Below, one piece after another: positions 1 through 8,246 of a stretch of DNA of 13,884 nt. Location of the stretch: positions 1 to 13,884 of the forward strand of contig JABDFB010000057.1 in the NCBI GenBank assembly GCA_013286765.1, in the 5' to 3' direction. Each line of letters starts with the position of its first letter. Position 1 is the first letter of the stretch. Origin of the DNA: Deltaproteobacteria bacterium (GTDB taxonomy: Bacteria > Bdellovibrionota > UBA1018). The position numbers and the translations under genes are program-made. The notes under the pieces were generated by a model, which was not told the origin of the DNA, did not search any database, and was given only the letters and a program-made list of their open reading frames with translations.

Positions 1-2936
1 GTAGCCTCTTGAGCGTTGGATTTGCTCAAAGCGTTTAGCTGGGAAATCATATTCCCTAGCGCTTGCATTCGATCTGTCAGATCTTCATATTGAAATGGTG
101 CAAGTTTATCGCCCGGATCACCTGAGTGATGAGGATAGTATATGGAATGCACATGATGGTATTGCTCTGTCATCCATTTTTTGAGAGCGGAGATTGCTGC
201 CGCTCGTTGTACTTCAGACTTCAAGTCAAGAGCTTGACGTGTTAATGCGAGACTCTGATCGAGACTTTTGAGGTAGGCGGTTTCGTTTTTTGCTAGCGGT
301 TTAACTCGTCGAATGACTATTGGCTTTGGAATCAAGAACTGTAAGATCTCAGCTCTTTTTCTGACGTATTCAGAGGGATTGTCGACATTCTTTTCTCTGA
401 CTCGTTGGTCGGCCGCGAGTGCGGCAGCTTGAATAGTCTGATCTGTTGCGGTTGCTTTAAGTTTGAAGTGATCGATGAGTTTCTGTCGAACCTCTAATTT
501 AAAAGGGCCCGCCAAAGCATTGCTATAGAGGTCGTCGTCGTTGGCGATTTGATAACGTTCTTCTCGCAGCTGCGCTGCATAGACTTTGTTTGCTGCGATC
601 CGGATCAGTTCTCTGCTCTCATCGGAGATTTGACCTTCCTCAGTTAATTCCGCAACCATGTTTTGTTTTAGTAAACGTGCAATTTTCTTGTAGCTAGCAA
701 CACCCAGAGATTTTACAAGGGTTTGCCGAATGCGCCCATAGAGCGAGCGATACCAACAGGTACCATAATTTTGTGGGGGAAGATGGAGTTCAGAGCGACT
801 CAGCTTTTTATCGCCCAATTGTTTTTCGACAGCAAGTACTATGGCGTGTCTCTCATGACCAGATGGGAACCACTCTTCTTGCAAGTCAGTTGGGTTGGTC
901 AGAGCCGGTGAGTTCTTTGACAACCGATGGTTACCTGGAAGGAAGCCATAGACTCTCACCATAGTCCCGCAGACATGATCGCGGGTCATTTTAAACCAAT
1001 TGTCTGGATCTGCAAGTGCAGCGGTCGGAACGGTTTTTTCGAGAAGAGTACCACTTCGACTTTCTCCCCAAATCGAGCCGGGCGTTCTTTCGTCGCCAGT
1101 ATTTGTGATGGTAAGGAGACCCTTCGACTGCGGACCCAGGAAGTCACGAATTTCCTGGCTTGTCATTTCACTAGAAAGTTTCAGCATCGCTTCTAGAGCA
1201 GCTTTTGGGCCGAAGGTACCTTTTAAGTCGAGGGTACTCGCAAGAAGGGTTAACCGATATTCGACGGATGCCCTTTGATGAAATCTCGCAAGGATCTTCC
1301 TAAGTTGTCGAATCACCTTGATTTCATCGGGCGATAGGAGGCTCATCTGACTTTGAGACGATTCCATCTGAATGAGAGCGGTAAAGAAGAATTTACTGGC
1401 GACAAAAAGATGGGCTCCCGAAATGCCCAGTTCTTTCAATCCTGAGGTTTTGTCCAGAAGTCCTAGTAGAAGGCGGCGTTGAAGGTTGTCGCTTTTGGTA
1501 CCGTAAAAGGAGGCGTCGGTGAGGCGATTAGCGTGTCGCCGCGATTCCGGTGTGAATTTGATCTTTTCTAGAAGTTGTTTATGCACACTTTCTGGTAATT
1601 GAAACGCTAGGAAAATCGCAAAAAAGGGATCGTAATGGGCTACTGCTTCTGCAATTTGGAAGGCACTATCGGGTCCTTCTCTGGCCGATTTCTCTGTAGT
1701 TAGTGTGACAAGATCTTTCTGCCAGTAAGCCGAATTGGGGCGTTTTACTGCCGCATCTAAGGCTACTTTCCACTCTGGAGTATTTTGCCAATTTTGGATG
1801 ATTTGGTTTTGGTCTAGACGCAATTTATGCCACTGCTCCGACAAAGTTTTCAGCCGGTTCAGGATACCTAATTTTTTCTGGAGTCCGGCAATCTGAGCGG
1901 ATCCTCGTGACCCTGAATTGCGTGTGAGGTTTTGTAGAGTCTTCTCGATTTCTTTGCCAAGTTTTTCAGAATCATCGTCTAGGGTCCCAATATCGAAACC
2001 TGCTAGACTTAAATCTCTGGCTAAATCGTCCCACTCTCTACGAAGAGGGGTCGAGAGTTTCAGATAGATGGCTTTAATAGGATCGCCAGATAAGTACTGG
2101 TAGGCATTGTAGTGAGTATAGGGGACTTCTCCATTCAATTTTGGCAGGATAGACATGACCTTTTGTCTGACCGCATGAAGTTCTTTGGAGGGCTGGATTG
2201 AACTAGGCTTTCGCACGAGTCTTAGGTCTGGTGCTGATTCGTCCATAGCCTTGAGTAAGGGCGCTGTATAATTAGTAGTCTCAATCACGCTATCGGAGGG
2301 ATCCGTTGGATCTATCGCTGGAACTGTTAGCGCAACTGTCGGCGGAAGTGCTTTTTTTGAATCATTTTCATTCCTCGAACAATCTCCTAAGGGTGGCCGT
2401 CCTACACTGCCACATATAGTGGCCGCTCTTTTCGTTAATTGGTTTATTTCTCTAACCACTTCATCCTCTGTCCGGATTTCGCAGGTCACGGAAGTAAACA
2501 GGGTATGGCGTAATATTGGATCTTGGGAACTCTTGGTATGCTCTAAGGTATGCTCTGGATGAGATTTCCATTCCATCTTTGATTCAAAATCAACTTCAGA
2601 TTCGATCGTTTTCCAGTGGATTGCCTTTACAGAGAGGGCCTCATCTGGCGGCAGATTCAACTGAGTTCTAAGAGCCTCTTTTCGTTTTTCACAAATCTGA
2701 TTCGCTCTCTTGTGAAGGAGTACCTGAATCCTATCTGGATTAGAATTATCCGCTTTTTCTTGAATTGAAATTGCCATTTCATTTGGATCGAGATTTAATG
2801 TCACGCTCTTGACGGTAGCTCTTGCATGATACGGGAAGCCAGAGATGGTCAGAAAGAATAATAGAGTGGAACGAATAAGAAACAGTCGTATGGAACTATT
2901 TAGGAAGCGAGAATATTTCATTCGATTTGGTACCAT
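1..2936 (-). CDS. Large exported protein of unknown family, paralogue A (C-terminus beyond the left edge)
   Basis: The minus strand reads open for 978 codons from ATG at 2936 to the window edge, with no stop or frame break. I do not recognise the family. The first 39 or so residues form a signal peptide: basic n-region with several Arg/Lys, hydrophobic LLFFLTISGF, likely cleavage after ARA. ATG at 2921 (residue 6) is an equally good start; neither has a Shine-Dalgarno. Residues about 40-155 have no counterpart in the neighbouring paralogue (3108-5915). From about 158 onward the two align almost end to end, with blocks such as TPEWK, ITNTGDER (N612), RHAIVL (H697), SRSELHLPP, YGTCWYR (C727), ASYKKIAR, IPKP and HSIYYP. 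The conserved Cys and His and the GTCW context suggest a cysteine hydrolase, but this is inference. Export is well supported; destination and substrate are unknown. Confidence 0.85.
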   Translation of the reverse strand, partial: MVPNRMKYSRFLNSSIRLFLIRSTLLFFLTISGFPYHARATVKSVTLNLDPNEMAISIQEKADNSNPDRIQVLLHKRANQICEKRKEALRTQLNLPPDEALSVKAIHWKTIESEVDFESKMEWKSHPEHTLEHTKSSQDPILRHTLFTSVTCEIRTEDEVVREINQLTKRAATICGSVGRPPLGDCSRNENDSKKALPPTVALTVPAIDPTDPSDSVIETTNYTAPLLKAMDESAPDLRLVRKPSSIQPSKELHAVRQKVMSILPKLNGEVPYTHYNAYQYLSGDPIKAIYLKLSTPLRREWDDLARDLSLAGFDIGTLDDDSEKLGKEIEKTLQNLTRNSGSRGSAQIAGLQKKLGILNRLKTLSEQWHKLRLDQNQIIQNWQNTPEWKVALDAAVKRPNSAYWQKDLVTLTTEKSAREGPDSAFQIAEAVAHYDPFFAIFLAFQLPESVHKQLLEKIKFTPESRRHANRLTDASFYGTKSDNLQRRLLLGLLDKTSGLKELGISGAHLFVASKFFFTALIQMESSQSQMSLLSPDEIKVIRQLRKILARFHQRASVEYRLTLLASTLDLKGTFGPKAALEAMLKLSSEMTSQEIRDFLGPQSKGLLTITNTGDERTPGSIWGESRSGTLLEKTVPTAALADPDNWFKMTRDHVCGTMVRVYGFLPGNHRLSKNSPALTNPTDLQEEWFPSGHERHAIVLAVEKQLGDKKLSRSELHLPPQNYGTCWYRSLYGRIRQTLVKSLGVASYKKIARLLKQNMVAELTEEGQISDESRELIRIAANKVYAAQLREERYQIANDDDLYSNALAGPFKLEVRQKLIDHFKLKATATDQTIQAAALAADQRVREKNVDNPSEYVRKRAEILQFLIPKPIVIRRVKPLAKNETAYLKSLDQSLALTRQALDLKSEVQRAAAISALKKWMTEQYHHVHSIYYPHHSGDPGDKLAPFQYEDLTDRMQALGNMISQLNALSKSNAQEA

Positions 2937-2962
2937 TATAATATAATAAGCAACAGACATAT

Positions 2963-2991
2963 AATATACAATTGGACCAGTTTTTTGAAAA
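2963..2991 (-). promoter_or_regulatory. Candidate sigma-70-type promoter for paralogue A
   Basis: On the minus strand TTTTCA (2991-2986), a 17-bp spacer and TATATT (2968-2963) fit -35/-10 elements at 4/6 and 5/6 matches. Transcription would begin near 2956, about 20 nt upstream of ATG 2936. The intergenic stretch is very AT-rich, so chance matches are likely; a second -10-like TATTAT lies at 2948-2943. Confidence 0.35.
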
Positions 2992-3052
2992 AGGCCTCGA
3001 TTTCAATGGGGTGAGAAGTCTAAAAAAACTCGTAGGGGAGATAGCTGAAAAG

Positions 3053-3080
3053 TTTTCATCCCACCTGATTGTTGTATAAA
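3053..3080 (+). promoter_or_regulatory. Candidate promoter for paralogue B
   Basis: TTTTCA (3053-3058), a 16-bp spacer and TATAAA (3075-3080) give 4/6 and 5/6 matches to sigma-70 consensus. The start would be near 3087, leaving about 21 nt before ATG 3108 with no recognisable Shine-Dalgarno. Together with the opposing promoter it would drive the two paralogues divergently from one 171-bp spacer. Confidence 0.3.
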
Positions 3081-3107
3081 AAAAATCTGTCCTTCATACT
3101 TTAGTTA

Positions 3108-5915
3108 ATGCCTGCTATTCAGAATCTTGGACGTATGCTTCAATTTTTGATTCTTATCGCTTCGTATTTCCAAGTGAGTAGCACGGGAGCGAGTGACCTA
3201 GTGGAAGAAGTTAAGAGTATTAACGCAGCTTGTTCCACTGTAGGAATTTCCGCATCTACAACTTGTCGGACGGAAAAAACAAAACCTCTAGAAAGAAAGG
3301 AAAAGGATCCATCGGATCCGTCCAATAATATCTTTCGCAAAGTGGACTTCGCTACTCCTCTTAAACAGTCGATGGAAGCCGCTGGGTCAGGCCCTCTTGC
3401 TGCACAATCGCTTGAGTTCCGTTCTTCTAAAAGTCTCGAAGCTGTCAGAAGGAAGACTGAGGCTGTCCTTAAGGAATTGAAAACGAAAGGCATTCCTATT
3501 AATAGGCCTCTTTTTAATTTTCAAATCCAATATTCCAATGGAGAATATTATCCTGATTACCAGTTTCTAGCAGGTGGGTCCATTGCAGATCTGCATGACA
3601 GACTCACTATATCTCTAGTTGAAGAATGGGAAGCCGCGGCCCAGGATCCCAGTCTTCATGGGCTTAAAATTGGAACGCCAGAAGAGAGCCCTCTGAAATT
3701 AGATCAACTTACAGAGAAACTCACGAAGCAATCGCTCGCTCTTGGGTCTAGCAAAGACCCCAACACTATGTCTCAGGTTGCGAGTCTTCAGAAATCCGTT
3801 GGTATTCTGAATCGACTCAGAAATCTTCAAACTCAATTGAACCACTACCGCAAAGAAAGAGATCAGCATATTCGAGACTGGCAAGAAACGCCGGAATGGA
3901 AAGCAGCCCTGGATGCCAGCGTCAAACTTCCGAACTCGATTTACGAAGTTAAGCATCTCGTTAAACTTCTCAACGGAAAATTGGACAGAACGGATTCAAA
4001 CGGAGCTTCAGAAGTCGTAGAGACGGTATCTAAATACGATCCCTTTTTGGCTATTTACCTTGCGCACCAGCTTCCAAAACCCATCCGGTCGAAACTGATA
4101 GAAGACATCAAATTCACGCCGGAAGCAAGAATCCACTCGAATCGGCTCACAGATGCGAGGTATTTCGTAGGCACGGATGCAGATAAATTTCAAAGAAGGG
4201 TGCTCCTAGGACTATTAGATAATGTGGAAGGCTTATCCAACTTGGGTATAAAAGGAGGTTGGTCGCTGATCGCCAGTAGAATGTTCTTTCTTGCTGTCTC
4301 TGGAATTTTAGAAACTCAGAGTCAGCTCGATCAATTAACAAAAGAGGAACAAAAAGTCTTGAGTCAACTCAGAAAAATTATCGCTCGATTCAACCAGAGA
4401 GCATCCATAGATCAATGGCTAGACACCATTGCAGCACAGCTCGGCTTCAAACCGGAGTATGGCCACGCAGTGCCTCCTCTTCAAGACATGATCAATCTGC
4501 TCGGCAACGTCATTGCCGAGGACATGCAGAATTTTCTGAAGGATCAGCCAAGTGCGCTTTTGGGCATTACAAATACGGGCGATGAGCGAGAATGGAGTAA
4601 TATTTGGGAGGACTTCCAGTCGGGCACTCTACAGGAAAAGATCGTTCCGACTTCTGAGCTCACCGATCCTTCGAGGTGGAGAAAGCTTCAACAAACCGAA
4701 ACGTGCAGCGACTATGTCAAAGTTTATGGCTTTTTTTCAGGTAAAAAGAGCTTGCCTCGAAAGTCAGCTGCACCAATCGATAAGACTCAACTCGAAGAAG
4801 AATGGCTTCCTTACGGACATAAAAGACATGCAGTGGTTCTCGGATTGGAAAAGAATATTGGGAATAAACCTCTCAGCCGCTCTGAACTGCACCTTCCTCC
4901 TCAACAATACGGCACTTGCTGGTACCGTGCTTTTTACGGTCGGATTCGCCAAACTCTCATCAAATCCCTCGGCATAGCGAGCTATAAGAAAATAGCGCGT
5001 TTCCTCAAGCAAAATATGTTGGCGAATATTATCGCAATAGGAGATCGTTCAGACGAGAGCTCAGAACTTATGCGAATTGCTGCAAACAAAATTTATGCAG
5101 CCCAGCTCCGAGAAGAGCGCTATCAAATCGCTAACGACACCGCTTTGTATGCTGACGCGATGGAGGGCCCTTTCAAACCAGATGTTCGGCGAAAACTGAT
5201 TGCACGATTCAAACTCGATGCTCGCGCGTCGGATCAGGATATTCAAAAAGCTGCCCTAGATCAGGATAGAATTATTCGAGAAAAAACTTCTGACAATTCA
5301 TCGGAATACATCAGAAAACGAGCGGAAGTCTTACAGATCTTGATTCCTAAACCGGTTGTCATTCGTAGAGTACGGCCTATTGCCAAAGATGAAACGAAAT
5401 ATATAAAAAATCTAGATCAGGCTCTTAAATACGCCAACCAAATACTCGAACTGAAGACACCCACACAATCTCAAGCCGCCGCTTTGGAATTAGAAAAATG
5501 GCTAACCCAGCAGTTTCAACATATTCACTCGATCTATTATCCCGATAAATCCATCAACCCAGGAGATCCGATTGAACCTTTTCAATACGAGCACCTCTCC
5601 GACCGCATGGTAGGTTTGGCTAACGCGATTCTCAAGCTGAGAAAAGTAGCTTCCGATTCTTCGAATACGATTGAAGAAGAACTTACTAAAGTTAATTTAT
5701 TTGAACTAGCCAAGGCTAAAAAAGTCACCGAACTTCATGACGCACTTCTTCTCAGTAATATTCAATACTTTGTCAGGAACGGAACGAAAAGCAAGACAGT
5801 CTTCGTTCGATTTATAAATGCACTGGATCAGGTAGACCCTAAGGACTCTAATACATACAAAGCATTCTTTGATGCTGGACTCGACGCCAATCTTTATCAC
5901 AAGTTTAATTTTTAA
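3108..5915 (+). CDS. Large exported protein of unknown family, paralogue B (935 aa)
   Basis: Complete and unbroken. It is the divergently transcribed partner and clear paralogue of the gene ending at 2936. The N-terminus is a signal peptide: R9 in the n-region, then hydrophobic LQFLILIASYF, possible cleavage near STGA-S at about residue 28. ATG 3108 is preferred over ATG 3135 because the latter would leave no positive charge before the hydrophobic core. The mature protein lacks the roughly 115-residue N-terminal segment of paralogue A. Shared landmarks are TPEWKAALDA, ITNTGDE (N489), RHAVVL (H574), SRSELHLPPQ, YGTCWYR (C604), ASYKKIARFLKQNM, AAQLREERYQIAND, IPKPVVIRRV and HSIYYP. N-to-H (85 residues) and H-to-C (30 residues) spacings are identical in both paralogues, pointing to one folded domain. 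A permuted papain-like cysteine hydrolase is possible but unproven. No transmembrane helix is seen beyond the signal. A strong palindrome begins at its stop codon. Confidence 0.9.
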   Translation: MPAIQNLGRMLQFLILIASYFQVSSTGASDLVEEVKSINAACSTVGISASTTCRTEKTKPLERKEKDPSDPSNNIFRKVDFATPLKQSMEAAGSGPLAAQSLEFRSSKSLEAVRRKTEAVLKELKTKGIPINRPLFNFQIQYSNGEYYPDYQFLAGGSIADLHDRLTISLVEEWEAAAQDPSLHGLKIGTPEESPLKLDQLTEKLTKQSLALGSSKDPNTMSQVASLQKSVGILNRLRNLQTQLNHYRKERDQHIRDWQETPEWKAALDASVKLPNSIYEVKHLVKLLNGKLDRTDSNGASEVVETVSKYDPFLAIYLAHQLPKPIRSKLIEDIKFTPEARIHSNRLTDARYFVGTDADKFQRRVLLGLLDNVEGLSNLGIKGGWSLIASRMFFLAVSGILETQSQLDQLTKEEQKVLSQLRKIIARFNQRASIDQWLDTIAAQLGFKPEYGHAVPPLQDMINLLGNVIAEDMQNFLKDQPSALLGITNTGDEREWSNIWEDFQSGTLQEKIVPTSELTDPSRWRKLQQTETCSDYVKVYGFFSGKKSLPRKSAAPIDKTQLEEEWLPYGHKRHAVVLGLEKNIGNKPLSRSELHLPPQQYGTCWYRAFYGRIRQTLIKSLGIASYKKIARFLKQNMLANIIAIGDRSDESSELMRIAANKIYAAQLREERYQIANDTALYADAMEGPFKPDVRRKLIARFKLDARASDQDIQKAALDQDRIIREKTSDNSSEYIRKRAEVLQILIPKPVVIRRVRPIAKDETKYIKNLDQALKYANQILELKTPTQSQAAALELEKWLTQQFQHIHSIYYPDKSINPGDPIEPFQYEHLSDRMVGLANAILKLRKVASDSSNTIEEELTKVNLFELAKAKKVTELHDALLLSNIQYFVRNGTKSKTVFVRFINALDQVDPKDSNTYKAFFDAGLDANLYHKFNF

Positions 5916-5950
5916 AACGCCGTCGTGAACAACGACGGCGTTTTAAAAAT
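5908..5950. terminator. Bidirectional intrinsic terminator, perfect 19-bp palindrome
   Basis: The left arm 5908-5926 and right arm 5932-5950 are perfectly complementary around a 5-nt loop, GAACA. The core is CGCCGTCGT with flanking A/T tracts, so the transcript of either strand ends the GC stem with a U run. The left arm includes the TAA stop (5913-5915) of the plus-strand gene. It separates that gene from the convergent minus-strand gene ending at 6145. Confidence 0.9.
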
Positions 5951-5969
5951 GAACCGCACGTCAGTGCGG
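5945..5969 (-). terminator. Second hairpin, terminator-like on the minus strand
   Basis: CCGCAC (5954-5959) pairs with GTGCGG (5964-5969) around a 4-nt loop. Read on the minus strand the 6-bp GC-rich stem is followed at once by TTCATTTTT (5953-5945), the usual intrinsic-terminator order. It would stop transcripts of the ankyrin-toxin gene before the larger palindrome. The stretch from here to 6145 holds no convincing gene. Confidence 0.5.
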
Positions 5970-6144
5970 GCATTTTCTAAAGTTTCTTTTAGCCATCGAT
6001 TTAAAAAAACTGGAGCGAATGTAAATGCGTCCTCTGATCTTCCTGCCATGCTCTTGAATGGCTCTCAATAAGATTGAATAACCCGTATGAGAGCTCCCCG
6101 CTAACGGCCGAGAGGCCGCACTTGGCGATCTGCAAGAGTCTTCC

Positions 6145-8028
6145 CTAAAACTCTTCGTAAGGCACAATAGGCTTGGCGTGTGTGTTAGGATCTGGGCTAG
6201 CATCTGGGTTTTTCTCATGCTCTAGGATGTCGTCTATACAGTTCTCTATATCGTCTTTCTGAGCATGGTGACTGTCTTTAACTCCACCGCGGAGGAAAAT
6301 AACATTATTGTCAATGATCGTAAAATAGACGCGGCGGGCACTGACTCTGCTTTTCCAACGAAATTCACGCAAGTCTCGAATTTGATATTTTAATACTTCT
6401 GAACCGTGAAGGTCCCCCTCCCTGACTGCTGCAAATTTTGATTCTATCGATCGTTGTTGATCTGGGTTTAGGCCATTGTACCAATTACGAAATTCTACGG
6501 ATCTCCAAAGCCTGTATCCCCGCTGAGGCGCTTGCACTACGGGCTGTTGCTCGGGCCCTATCGCGCGTTCAGATGGAGGTGTTACACTATTACTCATCGG
6601 ATATTCAGGTCTCCACCGATAAGCCAGGTTCCACCAGCTTGTCCTCACATTCTGAGTAGATGATGTAGATGATTCTGATGCTCGATTGCCTCTTCGTGTT
6701 TTTGTCTTCGGTTTTTGAATTGAAGCATCCAAATTTTCTTCACTATAGATTACGGCTTCTTCTTTTTGTTTCCCTTTAGTGACTTCTGGGGGAGCCTTTG
6801 CAGCAAGGGTCATTGTTTTCTTCCGATCCAAAAATGCCGCTAGACGCAAAGCGGACTGCTCTGCCTTTAGTGCTGGATCTTGGTGAAGGTTTACAGGACC
6901 GTGATTTGTTTCAACTATGTTTTGCTTAGGTTTTTTCTCCTTCTGATCTTTCTCATCCCGATAGGAAGGCTTCGGCTTTTGAATTTCTTCTAGTGCTGAA
7001 GAAATGAGAGGAAGCAGTACCTTAGTAAGTGCTATACCTGACGCTGCGCCAAGAACTATAGCAACCGTCCAAGCATATGGATATTTCTTAATAAAAGCGT
7101 CTTCGGCATCCTGCTTCTCTCTCTTTTTGACCTCTTTGACGTGATTTGCAAGTCTTTTACTTACTTCCTCTGCCTTAGTAAATAGAGGAAAAGATCTCGG
7201 GCCTGCTAGATCCGAAGGAGAAAGCCCGGCATTATTCTTCACCGCAATTTCCTCCACGCCAAGAATGTCTATCAGAAAGTTCACTGTATCAGGCGCGTCC
7301 ATTTTTGCAGCGTAATGGAGAAGACTATATCCTTCGAGATCTCGAATTTTAAGATCTAATCCTTTTTCGTAAAGAAAATGAATTAGAACCAGTGACAATT
7401 CATTAGAAGACGCAACATTTATGAATTCAGAATCATGTAGTGGAGGAGGGTTCTCCATTTGATTAGAATTCGTAAGCGCATAATACGCCGCGCCGCGACC
7501 TCGCTTGTCATTATAGAAAAGAAAATTTGCAAAATTATCTAGGTCCTGGAATATTTCCAAGTTTTGGAATAGTTGCACAGTCTCCAAATTCTTCGTATAT
7601 TTCATAGCAAGGCGAAAAGCTTTCGCTAAACGGACTACGTCTCCATCTGACTTTGCCTCTTTTTCTAGTATAGCTTTTACGACAGGCACTAAGTCTCGAA
7701 CTGTGGCTAGTATTAAGGGATCTTGTTCCTTTATATCTGTTCCTGATACGTCTACTCCAGCGTGAATGAGTGCTAGAGCGATGTCTGTAAAATCCATCGA
7801 TATCGCTGTTATTAAAGGAGTCATTCCGTTTGATAAGGGTCTGTTAAGATCACCCTTGGCTTCCATCAACGCAAGTATTTCCTGGAGAAAATCCGAATTA
7901 ACTGCCTCGTGAATTTCCGAGCTGTCATTCTCTGTCGCCGTCGAATCGAGAGCATGAGAATATGAATATGGATAGAGCATGGAGAGAATGAGGAGCAGAC
8001 TTAAAAAAGATTTAAACTTCTGAATCAT
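6145..8028 (-). CDS. Exported ankyrin-repeat protein with a transmembrane helix and C-terminal RelE/HigB-like toxin domain (627 aa)
   Basis: Residues 1-26 are a signal peptide (basic n-region, hydrophobic FLSLLLILSMLYPYSY, cleavage near SHA-LD). Ankyrin-type repeats follow: about 58-95 (NGMTPLITAISMDFTDIALA), 100-125, and 225-275 (EGYSLLHYAA, DTVNFLIDILG). A basic/acidic stretch leads into one hydrophobic segment at about 319-345, then a Lys/Pro/Glu-rich linker of about 150 residues. Residues about 510-605 resemble Gp49-like/COG3657 toxins of the RelE/ParE superfamily: an N-terminal helical part, then YQIRDLREFRW, RRVYF (565-569), VIFLRGG (576-582), K584 and a QKDDI helix. In that family these are the core strands and the basic, RNA-facing part. 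If the signal is cleaved, positive-inside charge would place ankyrins in the periplasm and the toxin domain in the cytoplasm. No antitoxin gene is adjacent. The domain assignment is by eye; toxicity is inference. The gene is convergent with 3108-5915. Confidence 0.85.
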   Translation of the reverse strand: MIQKFKSFLSLLLILSMLYPYSYSHALDSTATENDSSEIHEAVNSDFLQEILALMEAKGDLNRPLSNGMTPLITAISMDFTDIALALIHAGVDVSGTDIKEQDPLILATVRDLVPVVKAILEKEAKSDGDVVRLAKAFRLAMKYTKNLETVQLFQNLEIFQDLDNFANFLFYNDKRGRGAAYYALTNSNQMENPPPLHDSEFINVASSNELSLVLIHFLYEKGLDLKIRDLEGYSLLHYAAKMDAPDTVNFLIDILGVEEIAVKNNAGLSPSDLAGPRSFPLFTKAEEVSKRLANHVKEVKKREKQDAEDAFIKKYPYAWTVAIVLGAASGIALTKVLLPLISSALEEIQKPKPSYRDEKDQKEKKPKQNIVETNHGPVNLHQDPALKAEQSALRLAAFLDRKKTMTLAAKAPPEVTKGKQKEEAVIYSEENLDASIQKPKTKTRRGNRASESSTSSTQNVRTSWWNLAYRWRPEYPMSNSVTPPSERAIGPEQQPVVQAPQRGYRLWRSVEFRNWYNGLNPDQQRSIESKFAAVREGDLHGSEVLKYQIRDLREFRWKSRVSARRVYFTIIDNNVIFLRGGVKDSHHAQKDDIENCIDDILEHEKNPDASPDPNTHAKPIVPYEEF

Positions 8029-8034
8029 GCTCGC

Positions 8035-8064
8035 GTTCTAACAAACAGTTGTACGAGGTGTCAA
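8035..8064 (-). promoter_or_regulatory. Promoter of the ankyrin-toxin gene, possibly leaderless
   Basis: A perfect -35 TTGACA (8064-8059) is followed after 18 bp by TAGAAC (8040-8035), a 4/6 match to -10. The -10 ends 6 nt before ATG 8028, so the expected start point is the A of the ATG itself. No Shine-Dalgarno precedes this ATG, which fits a leaderless message. Confidence 0.5.
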
Positions 8065-8134
8065 TTTAACACTAGACTTTATGAAAAGTATCAGCCCGCT
8101 CGACCTATCTTTCTTGTTATTCGAATTATCATTT

Positions 8135-8163
8135 TTGGTTAAAAATTTGAGGTCTCTTATGAT
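8135..8163 (+). promoter_or_regulatory. Candidate promoter of the SDR gene
   Basis: TTGGTT (8135-8140), 17-bp spacer, TATGAT (8158-8163). The -10 matches 5/6 and the -35 3/6. The leader would be roughly 77 nt to the GTG start at 8247. It shares the 218-bp divergent spacer with the promoter of the ankyrin-toxin gene. Confidence 0.4.
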
Positions 8164-8246
8164 ACTGAAGCCGAAATCCGTATGTTGATATGATTGGCAG
8201 TTTAAAATGAATTCCTCAAAACCATGGGTCGTGGTATCTAGGACTA

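Noticed and set aside
723..1278. Short plus-strand open frames of 62-92 codons
   Set aside because: They lie wholly opposite the open minus-strand paralogue A, whose protein aligns with paralogue B through this region; they are antisense shadows.
4552..4977. 141-codon plus-strand frame inside paralogue B
   Set aside because: It overlaps the conserved NTGDE to GTCW segment of the real gene in another phase and shows no domain.
5961..6218. 85-codon minus-strand frame overlapping the end of the ankyrin-toxin gene
   Set aside because: It overlaps the real coding sequence in another phase, crosses a hairpin, and has no ribosome-binding site or recognisable domain.
6145..6600. Separate toxin-antitoxin locus at the C-terminal end of the ankyrin protein
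   Set aside because: The toxin-like domain is in frame with the ankyrin protein and has no start, ribosome-binding site or partner gene of its own.
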